A stretch of DNA of 36,564 nt from a virus. The stretch covers positions 1-36,564 of the IMG/VR virus record IMGVR_UViG_3300008452_005051; one strand, given 5' to 3'. Positions 6,413-14,164 of this stretch are shown here, one piece after another (position 1 is the stretch's first letter; each line of letters begins with the position of its first letter). The notes beneath the pieces were generated by a model. That model was not told where the DNA came from. It did no database searches and worked only from the letters and a program-made list of their open reading frames with translations. The position numbers were made by a program, and so were the translations under genes.

Positions 6413-7916
6413 CACCACTATTATCAGACCTCAGGAGGGATATCAAATGGCTTTTCTTTCTTCGCCTGCTGACATAGCCATAGGCGGTGGCGCTGCTGGT
6501 GTTGGAAAAACATACTCATTACTTTTAGAGAACTTAAGGCATAAAGACGTGCCAGGTTTTGGAGTGGTTTGCTTTCGTAGAACCACACCGCAAATCAAAG
6601 CAGAGGGAGCTTTATGGGACACGTCGATGACAATCTACAGCCAAGCAGGAGGAAAACCAAGAGAGAGTAGTTTAGAATGGGATTTCGGAGCATCAAAAGT
6701 GAAGTTTTCGCATTTGGAATATGACAAGAATATGTACGACTGGCAGGGTTCTCAAATTCCACTGATTGAATTTGACGAGCTTACTCACTTTCCTAAAAAA
6801 ATGTTTTTTTATCTACTTACTCGTAATCGCTCGGTTTGTGGGGTTAATCCTTACGTCAGAGCTACATGCAATCCCGACCCTGATAGCTGGGTAGCTGAGT
6901 TTATTGAGTGGTGGATAGATCAAGAAACAGGACTTCCGATACCAGAAAGAGACGGAAAATTGCGATATTTAATTGTTGATGGTGATAACTATATTTGGGG
7001 AGATTCAAAAGAAGAAGCCATACAAAAGGGATGGCACATTTTGGAAGATGTCGTTAAAAAGTCAGGCATTGATCCGAATGAGTTTGTTAAATCTGTTACG
7101 TTTATATCTGGAAGTATTTATGATAATAAGGAGCTGTTGAAAACAAACCCTGCCTATCTAGGCAACTTATTAGCGCAGGACTCAGCTACTCAGGCTGCAT
7201 TATTGCACGGTAACTGGAAAGTAGTTTTGTCTGACAATGACATCTATGACTATGAGTCTTTTAGAGGCATTTTTAACAACATGTACGAGCTTGAAGATGT
7301 TAGCGAGACATTTATAACAGCCGATATCGCAATGAAAGGATCCAATAAGTTTATCGTTGGAGGTTGGCGCGGTAGAGAGCTAGTAAAAATTAAGATATTA
7401 GAAAAGAACAACGGGAAAGAGGTCATTGATGTAATAACCAACATGGCGAAAGAACTAAAAACGCCAAACAAAAACATTGCCTACGATGCTGATGGGGTAG
7501 GCAGTTTTATAGATGGTTTTATCGTTGGTTCAATACCTTTTAATAACGGGGGAAGCCCTTTCCCAAATCCTGAATTAAAACCAACAGACAAAGACTTTGG
7601 TCAAAAAGAGAACTATCCTAATCTCAAAACTCAATGTTATTATCGCTCTGGAGACAATGTAGGCAAAGGAAAATATAAAGTTTCCGAAGAAGTGGCGAAC
7701 ACGATGTATGACGATAAAATGACGGTAAAGCAGAGATTTATGCACGAAAGAAAGGCCATTAAGCGAAAAAAAGCAGACATGGACGGAAAGCTACAGATAA
7801 TAGGAAAAGATGAAATGAAGGCAAAACTTAACGGAGATTCCCCCGATTTAATGGATATGTTTATGATTCGAGAAAGATTTGATTTAGACAAATCCCCAGC
7901 TTTTTTCATAATGTAA
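6399..7916 (+). CDS. terminase large subunit
   Basis: 505 aa. The ATPase domain has a Walker A variant GGGAAGVGKT (29-38), Walker B PLIEFDE (121-127) and an ATCNP coupling motif (155-159). The C-terminal RNase H-like nuclease shows the expected acids in TADIAMKG (about 307), YDADGVG (about 361) and SPDLMD (near 482). This motor cuts and pumps DNA through the portal. Length is normal for the family. The packaging strategy (cos or headful) cannot be read from the protein alone. Confidence 0.95.
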   Translation: MTEDNTTIIRPQEGYQMAFLSSPADIAIGGGAAGVGKTYSLLLENLRHKDVPGFGVVCFRRTTPQIKAEGALWDTSMTIYSQAGGKPRESSLEWDFGASKVKFSHLEYDKNMYDWQGSQIPLIEFDELTHFPKKMFFYLLTRNRSVCGVNPYVRATCNPDPDSWVAEFIEWWIDQETGLPIPERDGKLRYLIVDGDNYIWGDSKEEAIQKGWHILEDVVKKSGIDPNEFVKSVTFISGSIYDNKELLKTNPAYLGNLLAQDSATQAALLHGNWKVVLSDNDIYDYESFRGIFNNMYELEDVSETFITADIAMKGSNKFIVGGWRGRELVKIKILEKNNGKEVIDVITNMAKELKTPNKNIAYDADGVGSFIDGFIVGSIPFNNGGSPFPNPELKPTDKDFGQKENYPNLKTQCYYRSGDNVGKGKYKVSEEVANTMYDDKMTVKQRFMHERKAIKRKKADMDGKLQIIGKDEMKAKLNGDSPDLMDMFMIRERFDLDKSPAFFIM

Positions 7917-7928
7917 TATTTTTTTTTA

Positions 7929-7936
7929 TATCTTTG
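7929..7936 (+). promoter_or_regulatory. -7 element for portal gene, leaderless spacing
   Basis: TATCTTTG after a 9-T run, with ACAC and then the portal ATG at 7941. Same 4-nt spacing as at the terminase promoter. Confidence 0.5.
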
Positions 7937-7940
7937 ACAC

Positions 7941-9320
7941 ATGGCGCAAAATTTTATACAAGCTAGTTGGGAGAAATTCACAGGGAAAGCGAAAAATTCG
8001 TTTAATCAGGCGTTTTTCCAATGGATAGGTAACGGGTATGCTAAGTATGACTACGATAATAAGACCTATTTAGAAAAAGGATATAACGAAAATCCTACCG
8101 TTTTTTCTATCATAAATAAACAGACGGTTAAGACTGTTTCAGTACCTTATGCCGTTAAGCAGATAAAGGACAAGCAGCAGTATGGAAAGTTGCAGCAATT
8201 TCAACTAGCCACCAAAGGCGATGTTAGTGTTTTGCAACTGGTAAAAAAAGCAAAACTAGAAATGAAAGCTTATTCAGACAAAGAGCTTCCTTTTCCTTTA
8301 GAACAGCCAAATCAGACACAGACATGGGCCGACATTTGGGGGCTATTCAAAACCTACATGAAAATCACAGGTAATTATTACTTCTATATGGTAATGCCAG
8401 AGGAGGGAGCGAATAAAGGCGTGCCAATTCAGGTCTATGTGTTACCTTCTCATTTGATGCAAATAGTATTAAAAAAAGATGCTAATTTGCTAACTACTGA
8501 AAACCCAATAGATTACTACATGCTGGTTGAAGGCAATCAATGGATAAAATTCATGGTGGATGAGGTCATTCACGTTAAGTATGTTAACCCAAACTATGAC
8601 ATGAATGGGTCGCATTTGTACGGACAATCCCCGTTAAGAGCTGGTTTAAGAAATATAAACAGCCAAAATAGCGCTATAGATAACAATATTAAAATGTTGC
8701 AGTCTTCTGGGGCTTACGGCTTCTTATACGGAAAAACAACACCTTTAAGTCCTGAGCAAGCGCAGTCCTTGAAGGATAGGCTGGTAGAAATGGATAAAGA
8801 CACGGGTCGTTTAGGTAAAATAGGTGCTTCTTCTGCTGAGGTTGGTTTTCAAAGGATATCATTGACGACGGACGAACTAAAACCTTTTGATTATCTTAAT
8901 TGGGACCAAAAGACCATTTGCAATGTGCTTAACTTTCCTGATGAATTATTGAATGCAGACGGAAAAGCCTCACTAGGTAACACCGACACAGCAAGCGCAA
9001 GAAAGCAGCTTATAACCGATGATATACAGCCAGACTTAACGCTGTTGCAACACGCATTAAACAAGAACTTTATTCCTAGATTTAAAGGCTATGAAAATGC
9101 TGTAATTGAATGGGATATAACAGAACTCCCCGAGATGCAGGAGGATATGCTAAAACAAGCGCAAGCTTTGAAAGAGATATACACCACTCCGAACGAAGTT
9201 AGAACAGTTTTTAAATACGAGACGCTTCCAGACGACGGGATGGACACGGTTTGGATAGGTTCAGGAATGAAAAGAATAGACGATATAAGTGAGGGGGTTA
9301 TTAATGAAGCTAATTTATAA
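7941..9320 (+). CDS. portal protein (HK97 type)
   Basis: 459 aa. Features of the HK97-like portal family: the N-terminal NPTVFSIINKQTVKTVSVPY segment, LYGQSPLRAGLRNI in the centre, and LNFPDELLNADGKASLGNTD before the C-terminal helices. It forms the dodecameric ring at the head vertex through which DNA is packaged and to which connectors bind. The next gene starts at its stop codon (TAATG). Confidence 0.92.
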   Translation: MAQNFIQASWEKFTGKAKNSFNQAFFQWIGNGYAKYDYDNKTYLEKGYNENPTVFSIINKQTVKTVSVPYAVKQIKDKQQYGKLQQFQLATKGDVSVLQLVKKAKLEMKAYSDKELPFPLEQPNQTQTWADIWGLFKTYMKITGNYYFYMVMPEEGANKGVPIQVYVLPSHLMQIVLKKDANLLTTENPIDYYMLVEGNQWIKFMVDEVIHVKYVNPNYDMNGSHLYGQSPLRAGLRNINSQNSAIDNNIKMLQSSGAYGFLYGKTTPLSPEQAQSLKDRLVEMDKDTGRLGKIGASSAEVGFQRISLTTDELKPFDYLNWDQKTICNVLNFPDELLNADGKASLGNTDTASARKQLITDDIQPDLTLLQHALNKNFIPRFKGYENAVIEWDITELPEMQEDMLKQAQALKEIYTTPNEVRTVFKYETLPDDGMDTVWIGSGMKRIDDISEGVINEANL

Positions 9321-10087
9321 TGGTAAACTGGCCAAAAATACAACCAATATACGAACGAAAAGCGTACAGAATAGTTCAGAAGCATATATCAAAGATTCTG
9401 GAAAATTTGCCGTATCAGAATGTAACATTATCAACCTACGAGGCTACAATCGCTTTAAATATTACTAAAGAGCAGATTTTTTCAATGTACAAAGAGCTGT
9501 ACAGTACTATAGGGTTAGACTATGGTAATCGCGTAAACAAAGACCTAGAAAAGGTAAAAAAAGCAAATGTTTTGTTTAATGAGCAATTATTGAAAGAAAT
9601 TTTACTATTTTTGTCTAATGAAGGAGGTTTAAGAGTTACAAGTGTTAGAGATACGCTAATACAGGACGTTATCAAATCAATACAGGAAAGTTTAGGAGTA
9701 AACGGGACTATTGTAGATTTAAGAAACGCAATACAGGCTATTATTGAAAAGAATCAAACATTTTATAAATGGCAGTCGTTGAGAATAGCGAGAACAGAAA
9801 CAACAACTGCCAGTAATTACGCAGCAATGAGAACGGCTGAAATGTCTGATTTAGTTCTGCAAAAGCAATGGATTTCCGTTAGCGACAATAGAACTAGATT
9901 TGACCATATGATAGAGAACAATCAGGTAGTTGACTTGGAGGATAATTTTGTCATGCAATCAGGAGCAGTTTTACAATATCCGGGGGACAATAAAGCCCCT
10001 GCTCATGAAGTCATAAATTGTCGTTGTACAGTGGCATTTATCCCTAAAAGAGATGTAAACGGGGAATTAATAATAAAAGCAAATTAA
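9320..10087 (+). CDS. head morphogenesis protein (Mu F / SPP1 gp7 family)
   Basis: 255 aa. The C-terminal half carries the family signature: ARTETTTASNYAAM (about 157-170), WISVSDNRTRFDHM (about 187-200), and PAHEVINCRCTV near the end. Minor head protein bound to the portal inside the capsid. The gene overlaps the portal stop, and the protease gene follows after 1 nt. Confidence 0.9.
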   Translation: MVNWPKIQPIYERKAYRIVQKHISKILENLPYQNVTLSTYEATIALNITKEQIFSMYKELYSTIGLDYGNRVNKDLEKVKKANVLFNEQLLKEILLFLSNEGGLRVTSVRDTLIQDVIKSIQESLGVNGTIVDLRNAIQAIIEKNQTFYKWQSLRIARTETTTASNYAAMRTAEMSDLVLQKQWISVSDNRTRFDHMIENNQVVDLEDNFVMQSGAVLQYPGDNKAPAHEVINCRCTVAFIPKRDVNGELIIKAN

Positions 10088-10088
10088 G

Positions 10089-10748
10089 ATGGATTTTAAG
10101 CAATTATCATACGATTTAAAAGATTTAGACGAAAAAAAAGGAATAGTAACCGCTTATGCTAATGCTTATAATTTCAAAGATAGCGACGGAGATATTTCCG
10201 CATTTGGCTCTTTTGAAAAGACGGTAAAAGAAAACTTTAAGCGCATTAGAGTTCTTAAAGATCATGATCCAAAGATGATGATTGGTGTCCCTTTAAACAT
10301 AGACACTAAAGACACGTACGGTCTACTTACTACGAGTCAATTTAATATGAATAAAGACTTGGGTAGGGATATGTTTCAGGACGTAAAACTGATGCATGAA
10401 AACGGCTTAAACGCTGAGTTATCCATTGGGTATAAAGTAATGCAAAGAGATCAAAAGAACAAAAACATCATTAGCGAATACAAGTTAATGGAGTATTCTT
10501 TTTTATCTAGTTGGGGAGCCAACGAGCTAAGTACCGTTCAAGGAATAAAGAATATTAAATCTGCTTACGGGATATTAGAACTAATCGAAAAAGCATACAA
10601 TTTAGACTATTCTGATCCTACATTAAAGCAAATTGAAACATTATTAAAATCACTTTCTAAAGAGCCGTCAGAGTCTGACACTTTGGACGAAAAGCCGATT
10701 ATTTTAGATACATTAAAATCATTTTCTCAACAATTAAATTTTAAATAA
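10089..10748 (+). CDS. prohead maturation protease (HK97 family S78)
   Basis: 219 aa. Catalytic-type His59 in LKDHDP and Ser112 in ELSIGY, with Glu135 in LMEYSFLS as the likely third residue. The C-terminal ~50 residues are low complexity, as in other phage proteases. It would cleave the scaffold part of the capsid protein encoded just downstream and be lost as the head matures. Confidence 0.92.
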   Translation: MDFKQLSYDLKDLDEKKGIVTAYANAYNFKDSDGDISAFGSFEKTVKENFKRIRVLKDHDPKMMIGVPLNIDTKDTYGLLTTSQFNMNKDLGRDMFQDVKLMHENGLNAELSIGYKVMQRDQKNKNIISEYKLMEYSFLSSWGANELSTVQGIKNIKSAYGILELIEKAYNLDYSDPTLKQIETLLKSLSKEPSESDTLDEKPIILDTLKSFSQQLNFK

Positions 10749-10749
10749 C

Positions 10750-11991
10750 ATGGCGTTAGAGCTAGAATTAAAAGCGGAATTCGAGGCAATTAAAACAGGC
10801 TTAGAATCAAAAACAGCAACGGAAGTAAAGAGCGCAATCGATGCGTTTGAAGCTAAAATCAACACAGCAACAGAAGCGCAAAAAGCGCAATTTGAAACCG
10901 TGCTAAAGGAAACAAAAGAAGCAATGGAACTAAAGTTTCTTGCCGATATTAAAAAGGTTCAAGACCATGCAGACGCCTTAGATGTCAAGCTTAAAGGGGC
11001 TAACCAAATTGAAGTTAAAAACGAAAACTTTAACGATGCAATTGAAAAAGCTATTACAGCTAAATCTAAGGAAATTGAAGATTTCAGAGACAAAAAAAGC
11101 AAGCATGTTGAGCTTGAAATTAAAGCCGTTGGAGATTTTTCTACTGCTAATGTAACAGGAGGCAATAGATATGGTCAGGTATTTGCGCCTGATATTATTA
11201 TGACACCTTCTCGCAAAGTACATATGGATGAGATTTTGCCAGGTGGTACAATAGGGCCAGGTAACTCGTTTACATTTATGCGTGAGGTTGGTGTAGGAGA
11301 GGGCAACATCGCACCAGTTGCAGAGGGAGCAATGAAACCGCAGTTCGATTTAGACTTAGAAGAGTCTACCGTACAAGTTGAAACAATTGCTGGTTGGATG
11401 AGAGTAACCAGAAAAGCAATGTCAAATATCCCTGGGTTTATCTCTTATTTACAGAGAAAATTGCCACAAAAATTCAGAAACGTTTTGGATCAACAAATTC
11501 TTTACGGATCTGGAACTACACCAAACTTAAAAGGGATTTTGACTGCTGGAAATTTTACGGCTTCTACAGCTACCATTTCTTTGTCTTTGGTAGAGAAAAT
11601 CATCCTTGATGTTTCAAGACTAGAAGATGCTTTTGAAAGAGATGCTAATTTTATCGCAATGCGACCATCGGCTTATTATTCTTTCTTTTTGAATAAAGCT
11701 TCTGGCTCTGGAGAATATGACTTACCACAAGGGGTGACTATTGTAGGTGGTCGTTTATCATTCTTGGGTATTCCAGCATATCCTACAACTGCTCTATCGG
11801 CAACTGATTACATCGTCGGAGACATGGAAGGAGCACAATTACTTACTCAGGAATCAATGAGAATTGAATTTTTCGAGCAAGATGGAACAAACGTAAGAGA
11901 AAATAAAGTAACTGTTCGTATTGAGGGTAACTTTGCTTTACCGGTTTACGGCTCTGATTACTTTATCAAAGGAACTACTGCAACTGCATAA
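10750..11991 (+). CDS. major capsid protein (HK97 fold)
   Basis: 413 aa. Residues ~1-120 are a charged helical delta/scaffold domain; a change of character near residues 124-135 (KAVGDFSTANVTGGN) is the likely protease cut. The mature part matches the phage capsid family: GEGNIAPVAEGAMKPQFDLD, then TIAGWMRVTRKAMSN and LYGSGTTPNLKGIL. The operon is closed by the terminator at 12013. Confidence 0.93.
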   Translation: MALELELKAEFEAIKTGLESKTATEVKSAIDAFEAKINTATEAQKAQFETVLKETKEAMELKFLADIKKVQDHADALDVKLKGANQIEVKNENFNDAIEKAITAKSKEIEDFRDKKSKHVELEIKAVGDFSTANVTGGNRYGQVFAPDIIMTPSRKVHMDEILPGGTIGPGNSFTFMREVGVGEGNIAPVAEGAMKPQFDLDLEESTVQVETIAGWMRVTRKAMSNIPGFISYLQRKLPQKFRNVLDQQILYGSGTTPNLKGILTAGNFTASTATISLSLVEKIILDVSRLEDAFERDANFIAMRPSAYYSFFLNKASGSGEYDLPQGVTIVGGRLSFLGIPAYPTTALSATDYIVGDMEGAQLLTQESMRIEFFEQDGTNVRENKVTVRIEGNFALPVYGSDYFIKGTTATA

Positions 11992-12012
11992 TTCTTATTT
12001 TTGGTTAATACT

Positions 12013-12042
12013 AAAAAGCCACTCGTTATGAGTGGCTTTTTT
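12013..12042. terminator. bidirectional intrinsic terminator after capsid gene
   Basis: Perfect 12-bp stem AAAAAGCCACTC / GAGTGGCTTTTT (12013-12024, 12030-12041) with loop GTTAT. T runs in both directions, so it stops capsid transcription on + and the 87-aa gene on -, whose stop codon lies at the stem edge. Confidence 0.85.
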
Positions 12043-12304
12043 ATTTATTAATCTCGCAACTAAATCGACTCCCTTCAGTATATTGCCCTTCTAGCTCAAC
12101 ATCTTCCATTTTGAAATTAAATGTGGCTTCCAATTGCTCGATAGGCAATCTCCTAACAAAACGCTCGATAAACTTTCTTTTAGTTCGTTCAATGCTCATG
12201 TCGTTTACAAAATAAACGTGTTTTTGCAACGTTTCGAATGCGGTAAATTTACCGTCTTTTTCTTCAAATCCTGCTGATGTACAGCCTATAATTTCTGTCT
12301 CCAT
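12041..12304 (-). CDS. 87-aa protein, unknown, behind a structured RNA
   Basis: A minus-strand gene inside the otherwise + strand late operon. 87 aa, mixed charge, with a basic helix (SIERTKRKFIERFVRRLP) that could bind RNA or DNA, and a beta-like C-terminus. It starts 18 nt after the T run of the upstream minus-strand terminator (12322-12365), so it is either expressed by read-through of the structured RNA or from an unseen promoter. Family not recognised. The arrangement promoter, RNA, terminator, small ORF resembles attenuation or type III toxin-antitoxin loci, but no ToxN-like sequence is seen. Confidence 0.6.
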   Translation of the reverse strand: METEIIGCTSAGFEEKDGKFTAFETLQKHVYFVNDMSIERTKRKFIERFVRRLPIEQLEATFNFKMEDVELEGQYTEGSRFSCEINK

Positions 12305-12321
12305 ATATAACTATATAAATT

Positions 12322-12365
12322 AAAAAAGACCCAATAAAACTGAGTCGGCAGTTCTAAAGAGTCTT
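12322..12365 (-). terminator. minus-strand intrinsic terminator with inner hairpin
   Basis: Read on -: outer stem AAGACTC / GGGTCTT with one G-U pair; inner hairpin AACTG-CCGACT-CAGTT; then six T. The inner loop CCGACT is complementary to AGTCGG in the loop of the hairpin at 12377-12408. It ends the RNA that starts near 12481. Confidence 0.6.
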
Positions 12366-12414
12366 GTTTTTAAATTAAGTTTATCAGCTTCCGACTTCTG
12401 ATTAACTTTTATAG

Positions 12415-12481
12415 CTGTGCTGCAAGGGTCGAACTTGCGTGACAATCTTTCGATTTCGTTTTACCATTAAACTAAACACAC
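12415..12481 (-). ncRNA. tRNA-like domain lacking an anticodon loop
   Basis: Read on -: acceptor GTGTGTT / AGCACAG (1-72 mismatch G-G, one G-U); U8, A9; D arm GTTT-AATGGTA-AAAC with A14, G18, G19, A21; position 26 G; stem AATC-GAAA-GATT with a GNRA-type tetraloop in place of the 7-nt anticodon loop; 4-nt variable region; T arm GCAAG-TTCGACC-CTTGC with T54, T55, C56, A58. 67 nt, no encoded CCA. The conserved tertiary bases show tRNA descent; exactly three loop bases are missing, so it cannot decode. A decayed tRNA is the main alternative. Confidence 0.6.
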
Positions 12482-12483
12482 CA

Positions 12484-12514
12484 CAAACTTAAGAAACTTT
12501 TTTTAATACACAAA
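12484..12514 (-). promoter_or_regulatory. consensus promoter for the minus-strand RNA
   Basis: On -: TTTG (12514-12511), 19-bp spacer, TAAGTTTG (12491-12484), matching the Bacteroidetes -33/-7 consensus with ideal spacing. The expected start falls at about 12480-12481, the first base of the tRNA-like fold. Confidence 0.7.
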
Positions 12515-12526
12515 CATTTTTTTTAC

Positions 12527-12534
12527 TATCTTTG
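12527..12534 (+). promoter_or_regulatory. -7 element for head-tail genes
   Basis: TATCTTTG, 19 nt before the ATG at 12554. Divergent from the minus-strand promoter nearby. It restarts late transcription after the capsid terminator. No clear upstream TTTG. Confidence 0.5.
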
Positions 12535-12553
12535 AAATAATAAATTCATCATT

Positions 12554-12715
12554 ATGGAAATCACGTTTTTAAAAGATCATTTAGAGAATAAAAAAGGAGA
12601 TACTAAAGAGGTTGAATACTCATTAGGAAACTATTTTGTATTAACAAAAGTAGGCGAAGAGTCCAGAGATAAGAAAGAGCCTTACATTAATAAGCCTAAG
12701 AATAAAAAACATTAA
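12554..12715 (+). CDS. small head-region protein
   Basis: 53 aa. The start (EITFLKDHLENKKGDTKEV, then GNYFV) matches the short beta-rich proteins often encoded right after phage capsid genes, with a KDH-KKGD-EV pattern. Role in the virion not established. Basic tail. It ends 2 nt before the connector gene. Confidence 0.65.
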   Translation: MEITFLKDHLENKKGDTKEVEYSLGNYFVLTKVGEESRDKKEPYINKPKNKKH

Positions 12716-12717
12716 CA

Positions 12718-13164
12718 ATGAGTTATTTAACGGTAATATCCTTAGAAACGGCTAAGAACTATCTTCGCATAGATACTGATTTAATAGAGGACGACGAACT
12801 AATAACCTCCATGATTAAATCAGCGTGTTTATACGTTGAAAAACGCACAAATCATATTCTTTTTGCACGAAATATTACCTATAATGGAGCTTGTCAAGTT
12901 TTGGTTTACGACTATCCTATTAACTCGGTAGTAACAACGCCTGCTCCTTTTTTGTTAAAGAGGTCATTGTACACTATTTATCCAGATGTAAAAGAGGTAG
13001 AATTAAATGTAGGCTATGCCGAAGGAACCGTCCCTGATGATTTGATTCAACCGATGTTGCAAATTATTAAAGTCTGGTATTACGAAAGTGAAAAACAAAT
13101 CAATAGTACATTGATTCCGGAGAGCGTAAAAGAAGCGTTAGATTTAAATAAAAGATTTTTGTAA
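12718..13164 (+). CDS. head-tail connector (gp6-like)
   Basis: 148 aa. The N-terminus SLETAKNYLRIDTDLIEDDELITSMIKSA is the hallmark of phage gp6-like/DNA-packaging connector proteins; a KVWYYE-type helix lies near the C-terminus. It forms a ring under the portal. The stop overlaps the next start (TAATG). Confidence 0.85.
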   Translation: MSYLTVISLETAKNYLRIDTDLIEDDELITSMIKSACLYVEKRTNHILFARNITYNGACQVLVYDYPINSVVTTPAPFLLKRSLYTIYPDVKEVELNVGYAEGTVPDDLIQPMLQIIKVWYYESEKQINSTLIPESVKEALDLNKRFL

Positions 13165-13322
13165 TGAAAAATATAACAAAAGAAATAACAGATTTTACAA
13201 TTGGTTTTGCCATTTATATACACGACAGAGATGCTTATATAGACAAACATACTTTGAAAGAATTATTTTTAGAGTACGTAAATGACATTGAAAAAGAAGA
13301 ACAGCCAGAAGAAAATGATTAG
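13164..13322 (+). CDS. small hypothetical protein in connector cluster
   Basis: 52 aa, with TAATG coupling to the connector gene, overlapping the next gene's ATG at 13315 by 8 nt. Acidic C-terminus (EKEEQPEEND). Function unknown; position suggests a late gene. Confidence 0.55.
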   Translation: MKNITKEITDFTIGFAIYIHDRDAYIDKHTLKELFLEYVNDIEKEEQPEEND

Positions 13323-13650
13323 CAGAAAATATAACCGCAAAGTAAGAGTATATATGGCTTCGTCGGTTCCCGATGGTTTCGGTGGAACATTGCCTATTTC
13401 GGTTCTTTTGGGTGAATTTTGGGCAGAAGTTAAGCAGAATTCAGCATTTAGAGACAATCAGCTAGGAGCTAGTGACATAAAAAATAATTGGTCCTTCAAT
13501 ATCAGAGCGAGCGATAAAATAACACCAGAGAATATTGAGAATCTATTTATAATTTACAAAAGCAACAAATATGTCGTAAACGATATTCGTTACAATGATG
13601 AGTTGTTTAGGGAAATAAATATAGTTGCAAATGGCAGTTCAGGGAGTTAG
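13315..13650 (+). CDS. head closure / head-tail joining protein
   Basis: 111 aa from the ATG at 13315; the earlier in-frame ATG at 13282 would add 11 Lys-rich residues and lies deep in the preceding gene. The pattern RKYNRKVRVYMASSVPDGFGG, then GEFWAEVKQNS and YKSNKYVVNDIRY, fits the SPP1 gp16-like head-tail joining family. It seals the connector after packaging. Confidence 0.8.
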   Translation: MISRKYNRKVRVYMASSVPDGFGGTLPISVLLGEFWAEVKQNSAFRDNQLGASDIKNNWSFNIRASDKITPENIENLFIIYKSNKYVVNDIRYNDELFREINIVANGSSGS

Positions 13651-14140
13651 GCAAACTATAACGATGATTCGTTCTTTTGGAGAGCAAGCAAAAAAGAAAA
13701 TAGACAATGAGACTAAAGCTATTGCTTTTCAGATAGAACAGGATGCCAAGCAAAGAGCGCCTAAAAATTTCGGGAAATTAGCGCAAAGTATTTCGCATTC
13801 AAAAGTTGAAGAAGGCAAATACAAAGTCACGGTAAACGAGCAGTACGGCGCTTATATGGAGTTTGGCACAGGCGCAAAAGTAAAAGTTCCTGCTGAATTT
13901 AAAAAAATGGCAGAAAGTTTTAGAGGCTCAAGAATAGGTACTTTTGCGCAAGGATTAGAAAGCATCAAAGTTTGGTGCCGATCAAAAGGAATACCAGAAG
14001 AGCGTGCTAAGTGGATATTTATAAAGATATTAGGCGCAGGGGTTAACCCCCAGCCTTTTTTGTATCCAGCTTACGTAAAAGGCAAGGCGGATTATTTAAA
14101 AAATCTAAAAAACGTACTGAGAAATCTTAGACGTAGATAA
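13631..14140 (+). CDS. HK97 gp10-like head-tail/tail protein
   Basis: 169 aa from the ATG at 13631, overlapping the previous gene by 20 nt. Family features: QDAKQRAPKNFGKLAQSI followed by EQYGAYMEFGTGAKV, and a C-terminal PQPFLYPAY segment. It is involved in joining tail and head in siphoviruses. An upstream TTG two codons earlier is less likely. Confidence 0.85.
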   Translation: MAVQGVRQTITMIRSFGEQAKKKIDNETKAIAFQIEQDAKQRAPKNFGKLAQSISHSKVEEGKYKVTVNEQYGAYMEFGTGAKVKVPAEFKKMAESFRGSRIGTFAQGLESIKVWCRSKGIPEERAKWIFIKILGAGVNPQPFLYPAYVKGKADYLKNLKNVLRNLRRR

Positions 14141-14152
14141 ATAAAAAATGAT

Positions 14153-14160
14153 TATATTTG
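14153..14160 (+). promoter_or_regulatory. -7 element for tail-completion gene, leaderless spacing
   Basis: TATATTTG, then TGCC and the ATG at 14165: the same 4-nt gap as the terminase and portal promoters. Confidence 0.5.
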
Positions 14161-14164
14161 TGCC

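Larger units (their letters stand above)
12322..12481 (-). ncRNA. candidate ~160-nt structured RNA with tRNA-like 5' domain
   Basis: Bounded by a consensus promoter (12484-12514) and an intrinsic terminator (12322-12365). Domains in 5'-3' order on -: tRNA-like fold (12481-12415); hairpin AAGTTAATCAG / CTGATAAACTT (12408-12377) with a 10-nt loop containing AGTCGG; terminator hairpin with loop CCGACT. The two loops can pair over 6 bp as a kissing interaction or pseudoknot. No RNA family recognised; tmRNA and T-box do not match. Possible roles: regulator of the downstream 87-aa gene, tRNA mimic, or structural/packaging RNA. All inferred from sequence. Confidence 0.55.

Noticed and set aside
12415-12481. 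Functional tRNA gene
   Set aside because: The anticodon arm is 3 nt short (GAAA tetraloop) and no alternative pairing yields a 7-nt loop with U33, so it was listed as a tRNA-like RNA.
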